A DNA stretch of 64,000 nucleotides, taken from NCBI RefSeq assembly GCF_000829445.1, contig NZ_JXRQ01000008.1, forward strand, positions 124,001 to 188,000, given 5' to 3'. Positions 55,962 to 64,000 of this stretch are shown in pieces (position 1 is the first letter of the stretch; each line of letters begins with the position of its first letter). The notes under the pieces are model-generated. The model made no database searches. It was not told the origin of the DNA and saw only the letters and a program-made list of their open reading frames with translations. The DNA comes from Jeotgalibacillus alimentarius (GTDB lineage: Bacteria > Bacillota > Bacilli > Bacillales > Jeotgalibacillaceae). A program made the position numbers and the translations under genes.

Positions 55962-56630
55962 ATGCAATCTTTAAACGAAAAAGCAATTGAACTGATTCAA
56001 AAAGGTGAAATTGAAGAAGCCTTAAAGCTTCTGAATGAACAGATTGAGAAAAACCCGGAAGACCCTGCCGCTTATATTAATTTTGGAAACATCCTGGCAA
56101 GATTTGAGGAGAGCGAAAAAGCAGAGCGGTTTTATCAAAAAGCATTGACGCTCGATGAGAATGCGGGAGCAGCTTTATACGCACTCGCTAATTTGTATTA
56201 TAATCAGGAACGTTTTCAGGAAGCGGCTGTATTATACGAAAAAGCACTTAAAGCAGGACTTGAAGACCACGATGCCTATTTTATGCTTGGAATGTCATTC
56301 ATGAACAATGATCAGGTGAAACTGGCTGTACCATATCTTCAGCGGGCAGTTGAGTTGTCACCTGAAGATGCGGAAGCACACTTTCAATATGGACTGGCGC
56401 TTGCAAAGCTTGAACACGGCTCTGAAGCGATCAGTGCACTCAGCCGTGCAGTGGAACTTGATGGTGAACATGCAGATGCATTTTATAACCTCGGTGTAGC
56501 GTATGCAGGGTTTGAAGAGGATGCCGAAAAAGCGCTGAGCTGTTTTGAACAGGCAATTGAGGTGCAGCCTGATCATTACCTTGCACTGAACGGACGTAAA
56601 ATCATGCAGCAGGCAATCGAAGGGAATTAA
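55962..56630 (+). CDS. Tetratricopeptide repeat protein (YrrB-like)
   Basis: A 222-residue soluble protein built almost entirely of five or six TPR units, for example NPEDPAAYINFGNILARFEESEKAERFYQKAL and LDEN...AALYALANLYYNQERFQEAAVLYEKAL. It has no signal peptide or enzymatic domain. YrrB of B. subtilis stands at this place and has been proposed to mediate protein contacts in sporulation wall complexes or tRNA modification. I cannot settle a function. It precedes recD2 by 14 bases. Confidence 0.88.
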   Translation: MQSLNEKAIELIQKGEIEEALKLLNEQIEKNPEDPAAYINFGNILARFEESEKAERFYQKALTLDENAGAALYALANLYYNQERFQEAAVLYEKALKAGLEDHDAYFMLGMSFMNNDQVKLAVPYLQRAVELSPEDAEAHFQYGLALAKLEHGSEAISALSRAVELDGEHADAFYNLGVAYAGFEEDAEKALSCFEQAIEVQPDHYLALNGRKIMQQAIEGN

Positions 56631-56644
56631 AGGAGGAGTCATCC

Positions 56645-59023
56645 ATGAAGGGGCAGCAGACGGATCTGTTTACTGAAGAACTATATGTGAAGGGAACGCT
56701 GATCGTTTCTATCTTTTATAATGAAGACAATATGTATTCAGTGGTGAGGATCCGTGTGTCTGACACGAATATTGCAAATGCAGAGAAGGAAATGGTCGTA
56801 ACCGGTCATTTTCCATCGATGCAGGAGGATGATACGTACGTCTTTTACGGTAAAGTGAAAGAGCATCCGCGCTTTGGCCCCCAGTTCATCGCTGAACGGT
56901 TTAAAAAAGAGCTGCCTCAGACCAAGCAGGGAATCATCCACTATCTTTCAAGTGATTTATTCAACGGGATCGGCAGGAAGACTGCCGAAAAAATTGTTGA
57001 TACACTCGGGGAAAATGCCATTTCAAAAATAATGGAAAATGAATCTGTCCTTTTTGAAGTGCCAAAGCTTTCTGAGGAAAAAGCACACCATATTCATGAA
57101 GTGCTGATCGAGCATCAGGGGTTGGAGCGCATTATGGTGCTGTTAAATGACTGGGGATTTGGTCCGCAGCTTTCCATGAAGATCTATCAGTTTTATCAGG
57201 AGAATACTGTAGAAGTGATTGAAAAAAATCCTTATCAGCTGGTCCATGATATTGAGGGAGTGGGCTTTGGTAAAGCTGATGAGCTTGGGAGGCAGCTGGG
57301 CCTGTCCGGAAAACACCCTGACAGAATTAAAGCTGCCTGCCTTTACACGATCACGCAATTATCCATGCAGGAAGGTCACGTGTATGCTGACTCAAAGCAA
57401 CTCTTGATCAAAGTGAAGGAACTGCTTGAAAAACATCAGCCGGAAAAAATTGACTACAGTGATATTTCAGGCCGCCTGGTTGAATTGCATGAAGAAACAA
57501 AAATCGTTGGTGAAAATAAAAAAGTATACCTGCCTTCACTTTACTTTTCAGAAGTTGGAATCGCTTCAAGCATCGACCGTCTGATCTCGAACACTGAGAT
57601 ATATGATCAGTTTCCTGAGGCGGAATTTCTGCTTGCGCTCGGTGATCTGGAGGAGAGAATCGGGGTTACATATGCACCTTCTCAAAAAGAAGCGATTCAA
57701 ACCGCCCTGTCTTCTCCAATGATGATCCTGACAGGCGGGCCGGGTACCGGTAAAACAACAGTTATTAAAGGAATTGTTGAGCTATACGCTGAGCTTCACG
57801 GGCTGTCGCTTGACCCTGATCAATATGCTAAAGATGATCCTTTCCCTGTCGTGCTAGCTGCCCCTACAGGAAGAGCCGCGAAAAGGATGACAGAATCAAC
57901 CGGTCTGAAAGCTATGACGATTCACCGTCTGCTTGGTTTTAACGGTCAGGAAGATATGGATGAAGAAGACGATGACAGAATGGTTTCAGGCAGACTGTTA
58001 ATTATTGATGAGATGTCAATGGTTGATACATGGCTTGCAAATAAACTGCTGCAGGCTGTACCGGATTCCATGCAGGTGATACTGGTTGGAGATCAGGATC
58101 AGCTCCCTTCAGTCGGCCCCGGTCAGGTGCTGCAGGACCTTCTTGAAGCAAAAAAGGTTCCTGCTGTTGAGCTTACAGATATTTATAGGCAGGAGGAAGG
58201 ATCCTCAATCATTGAGCTTGCTCACCACATGAAAAAAGGCCATGTGCCGGATACCATCAGACAACCTTTTGCTGACAGGTCATTTATTCCCTGCAGAGCG
58301 CCACAGATGGATGAGGTTGTTGGAAAAGTTGTAAAAAATGCAATGAAAAAAGGGTATACCGCTAAAGACATTCAGGTGCTTGCGCCGATGTACAGAGGTC
58401 CGGCAGGGATTGATAAGCTGAATGCGCTCTTGCAGCAGCTGATGAATCCGAATGATGATGGATCAAGAAAAGAGCTGAAGTGGGGAGACATTGTCTATCG
58501 GATCGGTGATAAGGTGCTGCAGCTTGTGAATCAGCCTGAAAGCAACGTGTTTAACGGTGATATGGGTGAAGTGATTTCCATTTTTTACGCGAAAGAGAAC
58601 ACTGAAAAACAGGATATGATTCTTGTGTCATTTGACGGCGTCGAAGTGACTTATACAAGGCAGGATCTGAATCAGATTACACATGCATTCTGCTGCTCTA
58701 TTCATAAATCACAGGGAAGTGAATTTCCGATTGTCGTTCTTCCGGTTGTAAAAAGTTACTCAAGAATGCTCAGAAGAAATCTGCTTTACACAGCGATCAC
58801 AAGAAGCAGTAAATTTCTCATTATGTGCGGGGAAGAGGATGCTTTCCGGTACGGCGTTGAAAGAAAAGATGACTTAAAACGTATGACATCACTGACTGAA
58901 AGACTGGCCGGTGAAGTTGCGGGCACTGATGAACACGCTGATCCTTTTGAAGGTGGTGCTGACCCGATGATCGGGATGGAAGGGATCACGCCATACGATT
59001 TCCTTGAAACATCTCAAGGTTGA
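56645..59023 (+). CDS. recD2: ATP-dependent DNA helicase RecD2
   Basis: A 5'-3' SF1B helicase of the RecD2 group, present where RecB and RecC are absent. An N-terminal domain (residues ~1-150) and HhH region (LSSDLFNGIGRKTAEKIVDTLG) precede motif I GGPGTGKTT at ~364, DEMSMVD, VGDQDQLPSVGPGQVL, and the C-terminal HKSQGSEFPIVVLPV and YTAITRSSKFL motifs. The 792-residue length fits Bacillus RecD2. Confidence 0.95.
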   Translation: MKGQQTDLFTEELYVKGTLIVSIFYNEDNMYSVVRIRVSDTNIANAEKEMVVTGHFPSMQEDDTYVFYGKVKEHPRFGPQFIAERFKKELPQTKQGIIHYLSSDLFNGIGRKTAEKIVDTLGENAISKIMENESVLFEVPKLSEEKAHHIHEVLIEHQGLERIMVLLNDWGFGPQLSMKIYQFYQENTVEVIEKNPYQLVHDIEGVGFGKADELGRQLGLSGKHPDRIKAACLYTITQLSMQEGHVYADSKQLLIKVKELLEKHQPEKIDYSDISGRLVELHEETKIVGENKKVYLPSLYFSEVGIASSIDRLISNTEIYDQFPEAEFLLALGDLEERIGVTYAPSQKEAIQTALSSPMMILTGGPGTGKTTVIKGIVELYAELHGLSLDPDQYAKDDPFPVVLAAPTGRAAKRMTESTGLKAMTIHRLLGFNGQEDMDEEDDDRMVSGRLLIIDEMSMVDTWLANKLLQAVPDSMQVILVGDQDQLPSVGPGQVLQDLLEAKKVPAVELTDIYRQEEGSSIIELAHHMKKGHVPDTIRQPFADRSFIPCRAPQMDEVVGKVVKNAMKKGYTAKDIQVLAPMYRGPAGIDKLNALLQQLMNPNDDGSRKELKWGDIVYRIGDKVLQLVNQPESNVFNGDMGEVISIFYAKENTEKQDMILVSFDGVEVTYTRQDLNQITHAFCCSIHKSQGSEFPIVVLPVVKSYSRMLRRNLLYTAITRSSKFLIMCGEEDAFRYGVERKDDLKRMTSLTERLAGEVAGTDEHADPFEGGADPMIGMEGITPYDFLETSQG

Positions 59024-59024
59024 A

Positions 59025-59054
59025 TTGACAAACCCTTACGATCTCTCATATAAT
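59025..59054 (+). promoter_or_regulatory. Sigma-A promoter for alaS
   Basis: Perfect TTGACA (59025-59030) and perfect TATAAT (59049-59054) with an 18-base spacer, just after the recD2 stop and before the T-box leader. Confidence 0.9.
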
Positions 59055-59077
59055 TTCAGGTAGAATAATGAATCTCG

Positions 59078-59298
59078 AAGAAGGAACAAGTACGCTGAAT
59101 GTCTCATTTAAAGAGAGAATTCCCTCAGGCTGAAAGGAATTTAATGGAGCTTCAGTGGAAAGCTGGTCCGGAGTGCAGTTAAAAAACTGCCGTCTGCTGC
59201 GTTAAAGCAATGAGAGTGATGGGTTTTCAATCCATAACCAGGGTGGTACCGCGAGCGTTGTCTCGTCCCTGTGTAGGATTGAGGACCCTTTTTTTGTT
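59078..59298 (+). ncRNA. T-box leader of alaS (Ala specifier)
   Basis: The T-box AGGGTGGTACCGCG is at 59240-59253. In stem I, CTGAA near the 5' end pairs with TTCAG at 59151-59155, and the adjacent loop carries GCT (59149-59151), an alanine codon, as specifier, although the last base overlaps the pairing. An AGAGAG motif lies at 59112. A T-run at 59289-59295 follows a weaker terminator stem (GTCC with GGAC). Uncharged tRNA-Ala should relieve termination upstream of alaS. Confidence 0.9.
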
Positions 59299-59335
59299 GT
59301 CTCAGACGATTCGGGAATTACAAGGAGGATATATG

Positions 59336-61969
59336 ATGGAAAAGTGGACTGGTGCACAAATCAGACAAATGTACTTAGATTTCTTTAAAGAGAAAAATCA
59401 CGATGTGGAACCAAGTGCTTCGCTTGTGCCACATGAAGATCCGTCGCTGTTATGGATTAACAGTGGTGTTGCGACGTTGAAAAAGTATTTTGACGGACGT
59501 GTCATTCCGGCAAACCCGAGAATTGTAAATGCTCAAAAATCGATCCGTACAAATGATATTGAAAATGTAGGTAAAACAGCGAGACACCATACGTTCTTTG
59601 AAATGCTTGGGAACTTTTCAATTGGTGAGTACTTCAAGGAAGAAGCAATTGAATGGGCATGGGAATTTCTAACGTCAGAAAAATGGATCGGTTTTGACCC
59701 TGAAAAACTTTCAGTAACAATCCACCCGGAAGATGATGAAGCGTATGATATCTGGAATAAAAAAGTTGGTGTGCCGGCAGAAAGAATCATCAGACTCGAA
59801 GGTAACTTCTGGGATATCGGAGAAGGACCAAGTGGACCTAACTCTGAAATCTTCTATGACCGCGGTGAAGAGTACGGGAACGACCCGACTGATCCTGAAT
59901 TATATGCAGGTGGAGAAAATGAGCGGTATCTTGAAATCTGGAACCTGGTATTTTCCCAGTTCAACCACAATGCAGATGACACATATACGCCGCTTCCTAA
60001 GAAAAACATTGATACAGGAATGGGACTTGAGAGAATGGCCTGTGTCGTTCAGGATGTTCCGACAAACTTTGAAACAGACCTGTTCATGCCGATCATTGAA
60101 GCAACTGAGCTGGTTGCCAAAAGACGTTATGGGCAGAATAATGAAGAAGACACTGCATTCAAGGTAGTTGCTGACCATATCAGAACAGTCGCATTCGCTG
60201 TTGGGGACGGCGCACTTCCTTCAAATGAAGGCAGAGGGTACGTGTTACGCCGACTGCTTAGAAGAGCTGTCCGCTACGCTAAACAAATCGGTATCAACCG
60301 CCCGTTTATGTTCGAACTTGTACCGGTAGTAGCTGATATCATGATTGATTTCTATCCGGAAGTGAAAAGTAAACAGGAATTTATCCAGAAAGTCATTAAA
60401 ACAGAAGAAGAACGCTTCCACGAAACACTGAATGAAGGATTGACGATTCTGACTGACCTGATGAAAAAAGCGCAGGAAGACGATTCGAAGGAAATCAGTG
60501 GCAAAGACGTTTTCAGATTGTATGATACTTTTGGATTCCCGGTAGAGCTTACGCAGGAATACGCTGAAGAGAATGGTCTCTCCATTGATCAGGCAGGTTT
60601 CGAAAAAGAAATGGAAGGCCAGCGCAGCCGTGCGAGAGCTGCACGCCAGGAAAGCGGCTCCATGCAGGTTCAGGGTGGCGTGCTTGGTGATATCCATACA
60701 CAAAGTGAATTTGTAGGCTATAACAGACTTTCACATACGACTACTCTGGAGGATCTAGTCGTGAATGGTGAATTTGCGACACAAGCATCTGAAGGAACAG
60801 ACATCCAGTTTGTACTTGCTGAGACACCGTTTTATGCGGAAAGCGGCGGTCAGATTGGTGATAAAGGAACCGTTACACATGAAGGCTGCGTCATTCAAGT
60901 GAATGATGTTAAAAAAGCACCTAATGGACAGAACCTTCACACAGGTACGGTTGTCAGCGGTTCAATTAAGAAGGGTGACAGCGTAAGTGCAAGCGTCAGT
61001 GATACAGCACGAAACAAGATTACGAAAAATCATACTGCGACTCACCTGCTGCATCAGGCTTTAAAAGATGTACTTGGTGACCATGTCAATCAGGCTGGTT
61101 CACTAGTTTCACCAGACCGCCTGCGCTTTGACTTTTCGCATTTTGGTCAGGTAACAAAAGAAGAATTAAGCAAGATTGAAGAGATTGTAAATGAAAAAAT
61201 ATGGACAAGCTACGCTGTGGGTACAGATATTAAGTCACTTGATGAAGCAAAAGCAATGGGCGCAATGGCGCTATTCGGTGAAAAATACGGCTCGGAAGTC
61301 CGAGTTGTATCAATCGGCGATTACAGCCTTGAGCTTTGTGGAGGATGCCATGTTGGCAACACTGCTGAGATCGGGTTATTCAGAATTGCATCTGAAGCTG
61401 GAATCGGCGCAGGCACAAGACGTATTGAAGCGGTGACTGGTGAGTCAGCTTATCGCCTGATGAATGAACAGATCGACGTTCTTAACCGTTCTGCAGCTCT
61501 GCTGAAATCTAACCCGAAAGATCTTGAAAGCCGTATCGAAGCGATTCAGACTGACCTTAAATCTGTCCAGCGTGAAAATGAATCTCTACACGCGAAACTA
61601 TCTAATATTGAAGCTAAAAATATTATGGATCGCGTGCAGAATATCGATGGCATCTCAGTCCTTGCAGAAAAAGTTCAGGCATCTGATATGAATACACTCA
61701 GAACAATGGCTGATGATGTGAAAAATAAAATCGGTTCAGGTGTCCTTGTATTGATCGCAGTGAATGATGACAAAGTACAGATGATTGCAGGGGTGACGAA
61801 AGATCTGATCGATCAGGGGTACCATGCAGGCAAACTGATCAAAGAAATTGCTCCGATCTGCGGAGGCGGAGGCGGAGGCCGTCCTGATATGGCTCAGGCA
61901 GGCGGAAAAGACCCTTCACGGGTAGAGGAAGCTCTTCAATTTGTGCCTGAATGGGTTAAATCAATTTGA
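59336..61969 (+). CDS. alaS: Alanyl-tRNA synthetase
   Basis: A class II synthetase with editing. The catalytic domain starts at [43 protein letters not shown]; motif 2 includes [25 protein letters not shown]. The editing site is HTATHLLHQ plus CGGCH. The C-terminus has the Gly-rich [22 protein letters not shown] spacing favours ATG 59336 over 59333, giving 877 residues; the longer frame to 59210 runs through the T-box and is not real. Confidence 0.97.
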   Translation: MEKWTGAQIRQMYLDFFKEKNHDVEPSASLVPHEDPSLLWINSGVATLKKYFDGRVIPANPRIVNAQKSIRTNDIENVGKTARHHTFFEMLGNFSIGEYFKEEAIEWAWEFLTSEKWIGFDPEKLSVTIHPEDDEAYDIWNKKVGVPAERIIRLEGNFWDIGEGPSGPNSEIFYDRGEEYGNDPTDPELYAGGENERYLEIWNLVFSQFNHNADDTYTPLPKKNIDTGMGLERMACVVQDVPTNFETDLFMPIIEATELVAKRRYGQNNEEDTAFKVVADHIRTVAFAVGDGALPSNEGRGYVLRRLLRRAVRYAKQIGINRPFMFELVPVVADIMIDFYPEVKSKQEFIQKVIKTEEERFHETLNEGLTILTDLMKKAQEDDSKEISGKDVFRLYDTFGFPVELTQEYAEENGLSIDQAGFEKEMEGQRSRARAARQESGSMQVQGGVLGDIHTQSEFVGYNRLSHTTTLEDLVVNGEFATQASEGTDIQFVLAETPFYAESGGQIGDKGTVTHEGCVIQVNDVKKAPNGQNLHTGTVVSGSIKKGDSVSASVSDTARNKITKNHTATHLLHQALKDVLGDHVNQAGSLVSPDRLRFDFSHFGQVTKEELSKIEEIVNEKIWTSYAVGTDIKSLDEAKAMGAMALFGEKYGSEVRVVSIGDYSLELCGGCHVGNTAEIGLFRIASEAGIGAGTRRIEAVTGESAYRLMNEQIDVLNRSAALLKSNPKDLESRIEAIQTDLKSVQRENESLHAKLSNIEAKNIMDRVQNIDGISVLAEKVQASDMNTLRTMADDVKNKIGSGVLVLIAVNDDKVQMIAGVTKDLIDQGYHAGKLIKEIAPICGGGGGGRPDMAQAGGKDPSRVEEALQFVPEWVKSI

Positions 61970-61993
61970 TTCTGTTGCTATCTGGTGTACAAT
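61966..61993 (+). promoter_or_regulatory. Candidate promoter for ireB-ruvX-DUF1292
   Basis: TTGATT (61966-61971) and TACAAT (61988-61993) are separated by 16 bases. The -35 overlaps the alaS stop codon. The ireB ATG is 52 bases downstream. Confidence 0.55.
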
Positions 61994-62045
61994 AGCAATA
62001 GTTGGATAATTGGAATGAATGTGATTCCGTAGTGAGGTGTTGTTG

Positions 62046-62312
62046 ATGAGCTCATTTGATAAAACGATGCGGTTTGACTTTGGAGATGATTCAGCTGATC
62101 AGGAAGTACAGCGTGTTCTTGTTCAGGTATTTGAAGCACTCGAAGAAAAAGGCTACAATCCGATCAATCAGATAGTGGGGTATCTCTTATCAGGTGACCC
62201 AGCCTATATTCCACGTCATCAGGATGCGAGGAATGTTATCCGTAAATTGGAACGGGACGAAATTATTGAAGAATTGGTGAAGTTTTACCTTCAGCAGCAT
62301 AAAGAGGGTTGA
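62046..62312 (+). CDS. ireB: IreB family regulatory protein (UPF0297, YrzL)
   Basis: An 88-residue protein with the UPF0297 signature MRFDFGDD and [40 protein letters not shown]. In enterococci IreB is a substrate of the IreK Ser/Thr kinase and restrains cephalosporin resistance; the Bacillus role is unclear. The start is ATG 62046 with GAGGTG upstream; the in-frame GTG 62037 lies inside that site. Confidence 0.9.
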   Translation: MSSFDKTMRFDFGDDSADQEVQRVLVQVFEALEEKGYNPINQIVGYLLSGDPAYIPRHQDARNVIRKLERDEIIEELVKFYLQQHKEG

Positions 62313-62314
62313 AA

Positions 62315-62734
62315 ATGAAAATTATGGGACTTGACGTCGGCTCTAAAACAATTGGAGTCGCCGTCAGTGATGACCTCGGGTGGACAGCCCAGGGGATTGA
62401 AACTGTTAAAATTAATGAAGCTGCCGGTCAGTTCGGCTTTAAGCGGATCATAGAAATAGCTGAAGAACACGACGTTTCCAAAATCATCATCGGTCTTCCT
62501 AAGAATATGAATAATTCGCTTGGGCCACGGGCTGAAGCCAGTCAGCGATATGGTGATATGCTCGGCAGAAGAGTTGATGCTGAGATTGTCTACTGGGATG
62601 AACGGCTGAGTACAATGGCAGCTGAACGTGTTCTGCTTGAAGCAGATATGAGCAGAGGTAAACGTAAAAAAGTAATTGATAAAATGGCAGCTGTTATGAT
62701 CCTTCAGGGGTATCTGGACAGCAATACTAAATGA
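62315..62734 (+). CDS. ruvX: Holliday junction resolvase-like protein RuvX (YqgF)
   Basis: An RNase H fold nuclease that is needed for 5' end maturation of 16S rRNA in bacteria. The active-site acid is in [17 protein letters not shown] and a second in [43 protein letters not shown]. The 139-residue length is normal. I chose ATG 62315 (MKIMGLD) behind AGAGGG; the frame is also open from TTG 62309, overlapping ireB. Confidence 0.94.
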   Translation: MKIMGLDVGSKTIGVAVSDDLGWTAQGIETVKINEAAGQFGFKRIIEIAEEHDVSKIIIGLPKNMNNSLGPRAEASQRYGDMLGRRVDAEIVYWDERLSTMAAERVLLEADMSRGKRKKVIDKMAAVMILQGYLDSNTK

Positions 62735-62744
62735 GGTGACTGAA

Positions 62745-63026
62745 ATGGAACACGGAGAAAAGCAAATTACAGTAATTGATGAGCAGGGAAATGAAGTACT
62801 ATGCGAAGTACTATTTACTTTTGACTCAGATCAATTTCAAAAATCTTATGTACTTTACTATCCAGTAGGAGATACAGAGGAAGAAGAGATTGAAATCCAT
62901 GCGTCATCATTCGAACCGAATGATGAAAATTCTGAAGGCGAACTGAAGCCTGTTGAATCAGAGGAAGAATGGGATCTGATTGAGGAAATGCTGAATACTT
63001 TCCTTGATGAGGAAGAAAACGAGTAA
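62745..63026 (+). CDS. DUF1292 family acidic protein (YrzB-like)
   Basis: A 93-residue very acidic protein, with [36 protein letters not shown] as the recognisable DUF1292 core and an acidic C-terminus. Its function is unknown. GAGGTG at 62733-62738 gives ATG 62745; the GTG at 62736 is within this site. The ireB-ruvX-yrzB order is conserved across Firmicutes ahead of mltG. Confidence 0.9.
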   Translation: MEHGEKQITVIDEQGNEVLCEVLFTFDSDQFQKSYVLYYPVGDTEEEEIEIHASSFEPNDENSEGELKPVESEEEWDLIEEMLNTFLDEEENE

Positions 63027-63035
63027 GATATCCGA

Positions 63036-63069
63036 AAGCGGGGGCAGCTATTTGCCCCCGCTTATTTTT
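63036..63069 (+). terminator. Terminator after the DUF1292 gene
   Basis: AAGCGGGGGCA and TGCCCCCGCTT form an 11-base-pair stem with a six-base loop and a T-rich tail. Confidence 0.9.
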
Positions 63070-63079
63070 ATTGTATAAT
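63052..63079 (+). promoter_or_regulatory. Candidate promoter for mltG
   Basis: A perfect TATAAT (63074-63079) has TTGCCC (63052-63057) 16 bases upstream, inside the right arm of the preceding terminator stem. The mltG start is 45 bases further on. Confidence 0.55.
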
Positions 63080-63124
63080 GAGACCATTGAGAAAATTGAG
63101 CACCAGTTTTTGGGGGGAAATTGA

Positions 63125-64000
63125 TTGAGCGAAAAATCAAGTTTAATAGATCAGTGGAAGCTGAACTTGCAGGAAAGAAAAAAAGAAGCCAGACAGGTAA
63201 GAAAGATTGTATTTATTTTATTGATCGTCTTTATGTTTTTATCAATTGGCGCAGCACTTGGGGCTTATTCATATATCAGTTCAGCGCTAGAACCAATGGA
63301 TGAGACAGATGAAAACGCGATTTCTGTTGAAATTCCAATCGGTTCATCAGTGGATGGAATCTCACAGACGCTTGAGGATAGCGGCGTCATCAAAAATGCA
63401 CAGGTTTATAAATACTACCTGAAGTTTAACAATGAATCAGAATTTCAGGCAGGTACGTATAATCTGTCTCCGGCTATGACACTCAGTGAAATTACAGAAA
63501 GTCTGAAGACTGGAAGAGTTTATCATGAGCCATTGTTTAACGTAACCATTCCAGAAGGATTAAGACTGGAAGAGATCGGCGACATTATTGCTGAAAACAC
63601 CGACTATACGCAGGAAGAGTTTATGGAAAAAGTAACGGATGAAGCTTTTATTAACTCTCTGATGGAACAATATCCTTCGCTGATCACTGAAGCAGTGAAA
63701 GGTGAAGATGTAAAGCTCGCACTTGAAGGCTATCTGTTCCCTGCCACCTATCCATACTATGAGGAAAATCCTTCTCTTGAAGAGATTATTACCCAAATGG
63801 TTGATGCCATGGATACAAATGTAGCGCCTTACCGGGATCTGCTCCCTGAATTCGCTGCAGGTGATTATACAGGAGCAGGTGCTGATGAAGCAAAAGTTAT
63901 GACTGTACATGATCTGATTACGATGGCTTCGCTGCTTGAAGAAGAAGCTGCAGCCACGACTGACAGGTCCATGATTGCAGGGATATTCTACAACCGGCTT
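63125..64000 (+). CDS. mltG: Endolytic murein transglycosylase MltG (3' end outside window)
   Basis: MltG cuts nascent glycan strands and sets their length. The frame is open to the window end, giving 292 codons. A basic cytoplasmic N-terminus precedes one membrane helix (VFILLIVFMFLSIGAALGAYSYI, residues ~30-55), a LysM-like unit (ISVEIPIGSSVDGISQTLEDSGVI) and the YceG domain with FNVTIPEGLRLEEIGD. The catalytic Glu is expected in MASLLEEEAAATTDRSMIAGIFYNRL at the very end. The start is TTG 63125 with GGGGGG seven bases upstream; another TTG at 63121 is in the wrong frame. Confidence 0.93.
   Translation, partial: MSEKSSLIDQWKLNLQERKKEARQVRKIVFILLIVFMFLSIGAALGAYSYISSALEPMDETDENAISVEIPIGSSVDGISQTLEDSGVIKNAQVYKYYLKFNNESEFQAGTYNLSPAMTLSEITESLKTGRVYHEPLFNVTIPEGLRLEEIGDIIAENTDYTQEEFMEKVTDEAFINSLMEQYPSLITEAVKGEDVKLALEGYLFPATYPYYEENPSLEEIITQMVDAMDTNVAPYRDLLPEFAAGDYTGAGADEAKVMTVHDLITMASLLEEEAAATTDRSMIAGIFYNRL

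Noticed and set aside
59210-59335. Upstream extension of the alaS frame
   Set aside because: It reads through the T-box and terminator of the leader; a strong ribosome site and family alignment place the start at 59336.
63121-63303. 60-residue frame starting at TTG 63121
   Set aside because: It overlaps the real mltG frame, which starts at TTG 63125 and continues to the window end with clear MltG features.

Overview
The window is chromosomal DNA from an endospore-forming, low-GC Gram-positive bacterium of the order Bacillales. Three things point there: sporulation genes (spoIIB, spoIVFA/FB, spo0B, safA, bofC, spoVB), two Firmicutes T-box leaders and a 6S RNA between aspS and tcdA, and a gene order that, as I remember it, follows the Bacillus subtilis comC-spoIIB-maf-mreBCD-minCD-rplU-obg and ruvAB-queA-tgt-secDF-recJ-relA-hisS-aspS-alaS-mltG regions. 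Many proteins are rich in Asp and Glu, which would suit a salt-tolerant relative. A genus such as Jeotgalibacillus is only a guess. I see no prophage, insertion sequence, CRISPR array, tRNA or rRNA gene.

Region 1 (1-12.1 kb) is a type IV pilus locus: a very acidic membrane protein, a PRC-barrel protein and a VanW-like exported protein, then PilB, PilT, PilC, a major prepilin with its own terminator, PilM, PilN, PilO, a minor prepilin and the prepilin peptidase. Both an extension and a retraction ATPase are present, so the pilus should be retractile. Region 2 (12.1-25.5 kb) covers sporulation, shape and division (spoIIB, maf, radC, mreBCD, minCD, spoIVFA/FB), an RNase E/G homologue, the L21-Prp-L27 ribosomal cluster, and spo0B-obg-pheB-pheA. 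Region 3 (25.6-37.3 kb) holds niaR, safA, a shortened bofC, ruvAB, queA-tgt-yajC, spoVB, comN and a fused secDF.

Region 4 (37.3-48.6 kb) carries recJ-apt, relA, dtd, an SH3-amidase and the T-box controlled hisS-aspS operon. Region 5 (48.6-64 kb) has 6S RNA, tcdA, an ABC exporter pair, rarA, cymR-iscS-mnmA, a TPR protein, recD2, T-box controlled alaS, ireB-ruvX-DUF1292 and the start of mltG, which runs off the window end.

Most of the window is conserved core. The least ordinary items are: (a) two copies of a roughly 150-base intergenic element (11.84-11.99 kb and 25.49-25.64 kb) whose stems covary between copies, (b) the pilus locus with its unusual upstream partners, (c) a perfect 12-base inverted repeat straddling the maf promoter, (d) a 12-base-pair hairpin directly before the secDF ribosome binding site, (e) a BofC reduced to its N-terminal part, and (f) a niaR gene without the NAD synthesis genes it normally neighbours. 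Start codons were chosen by ribosome binding site spacing and often lie inside the longest open frame.
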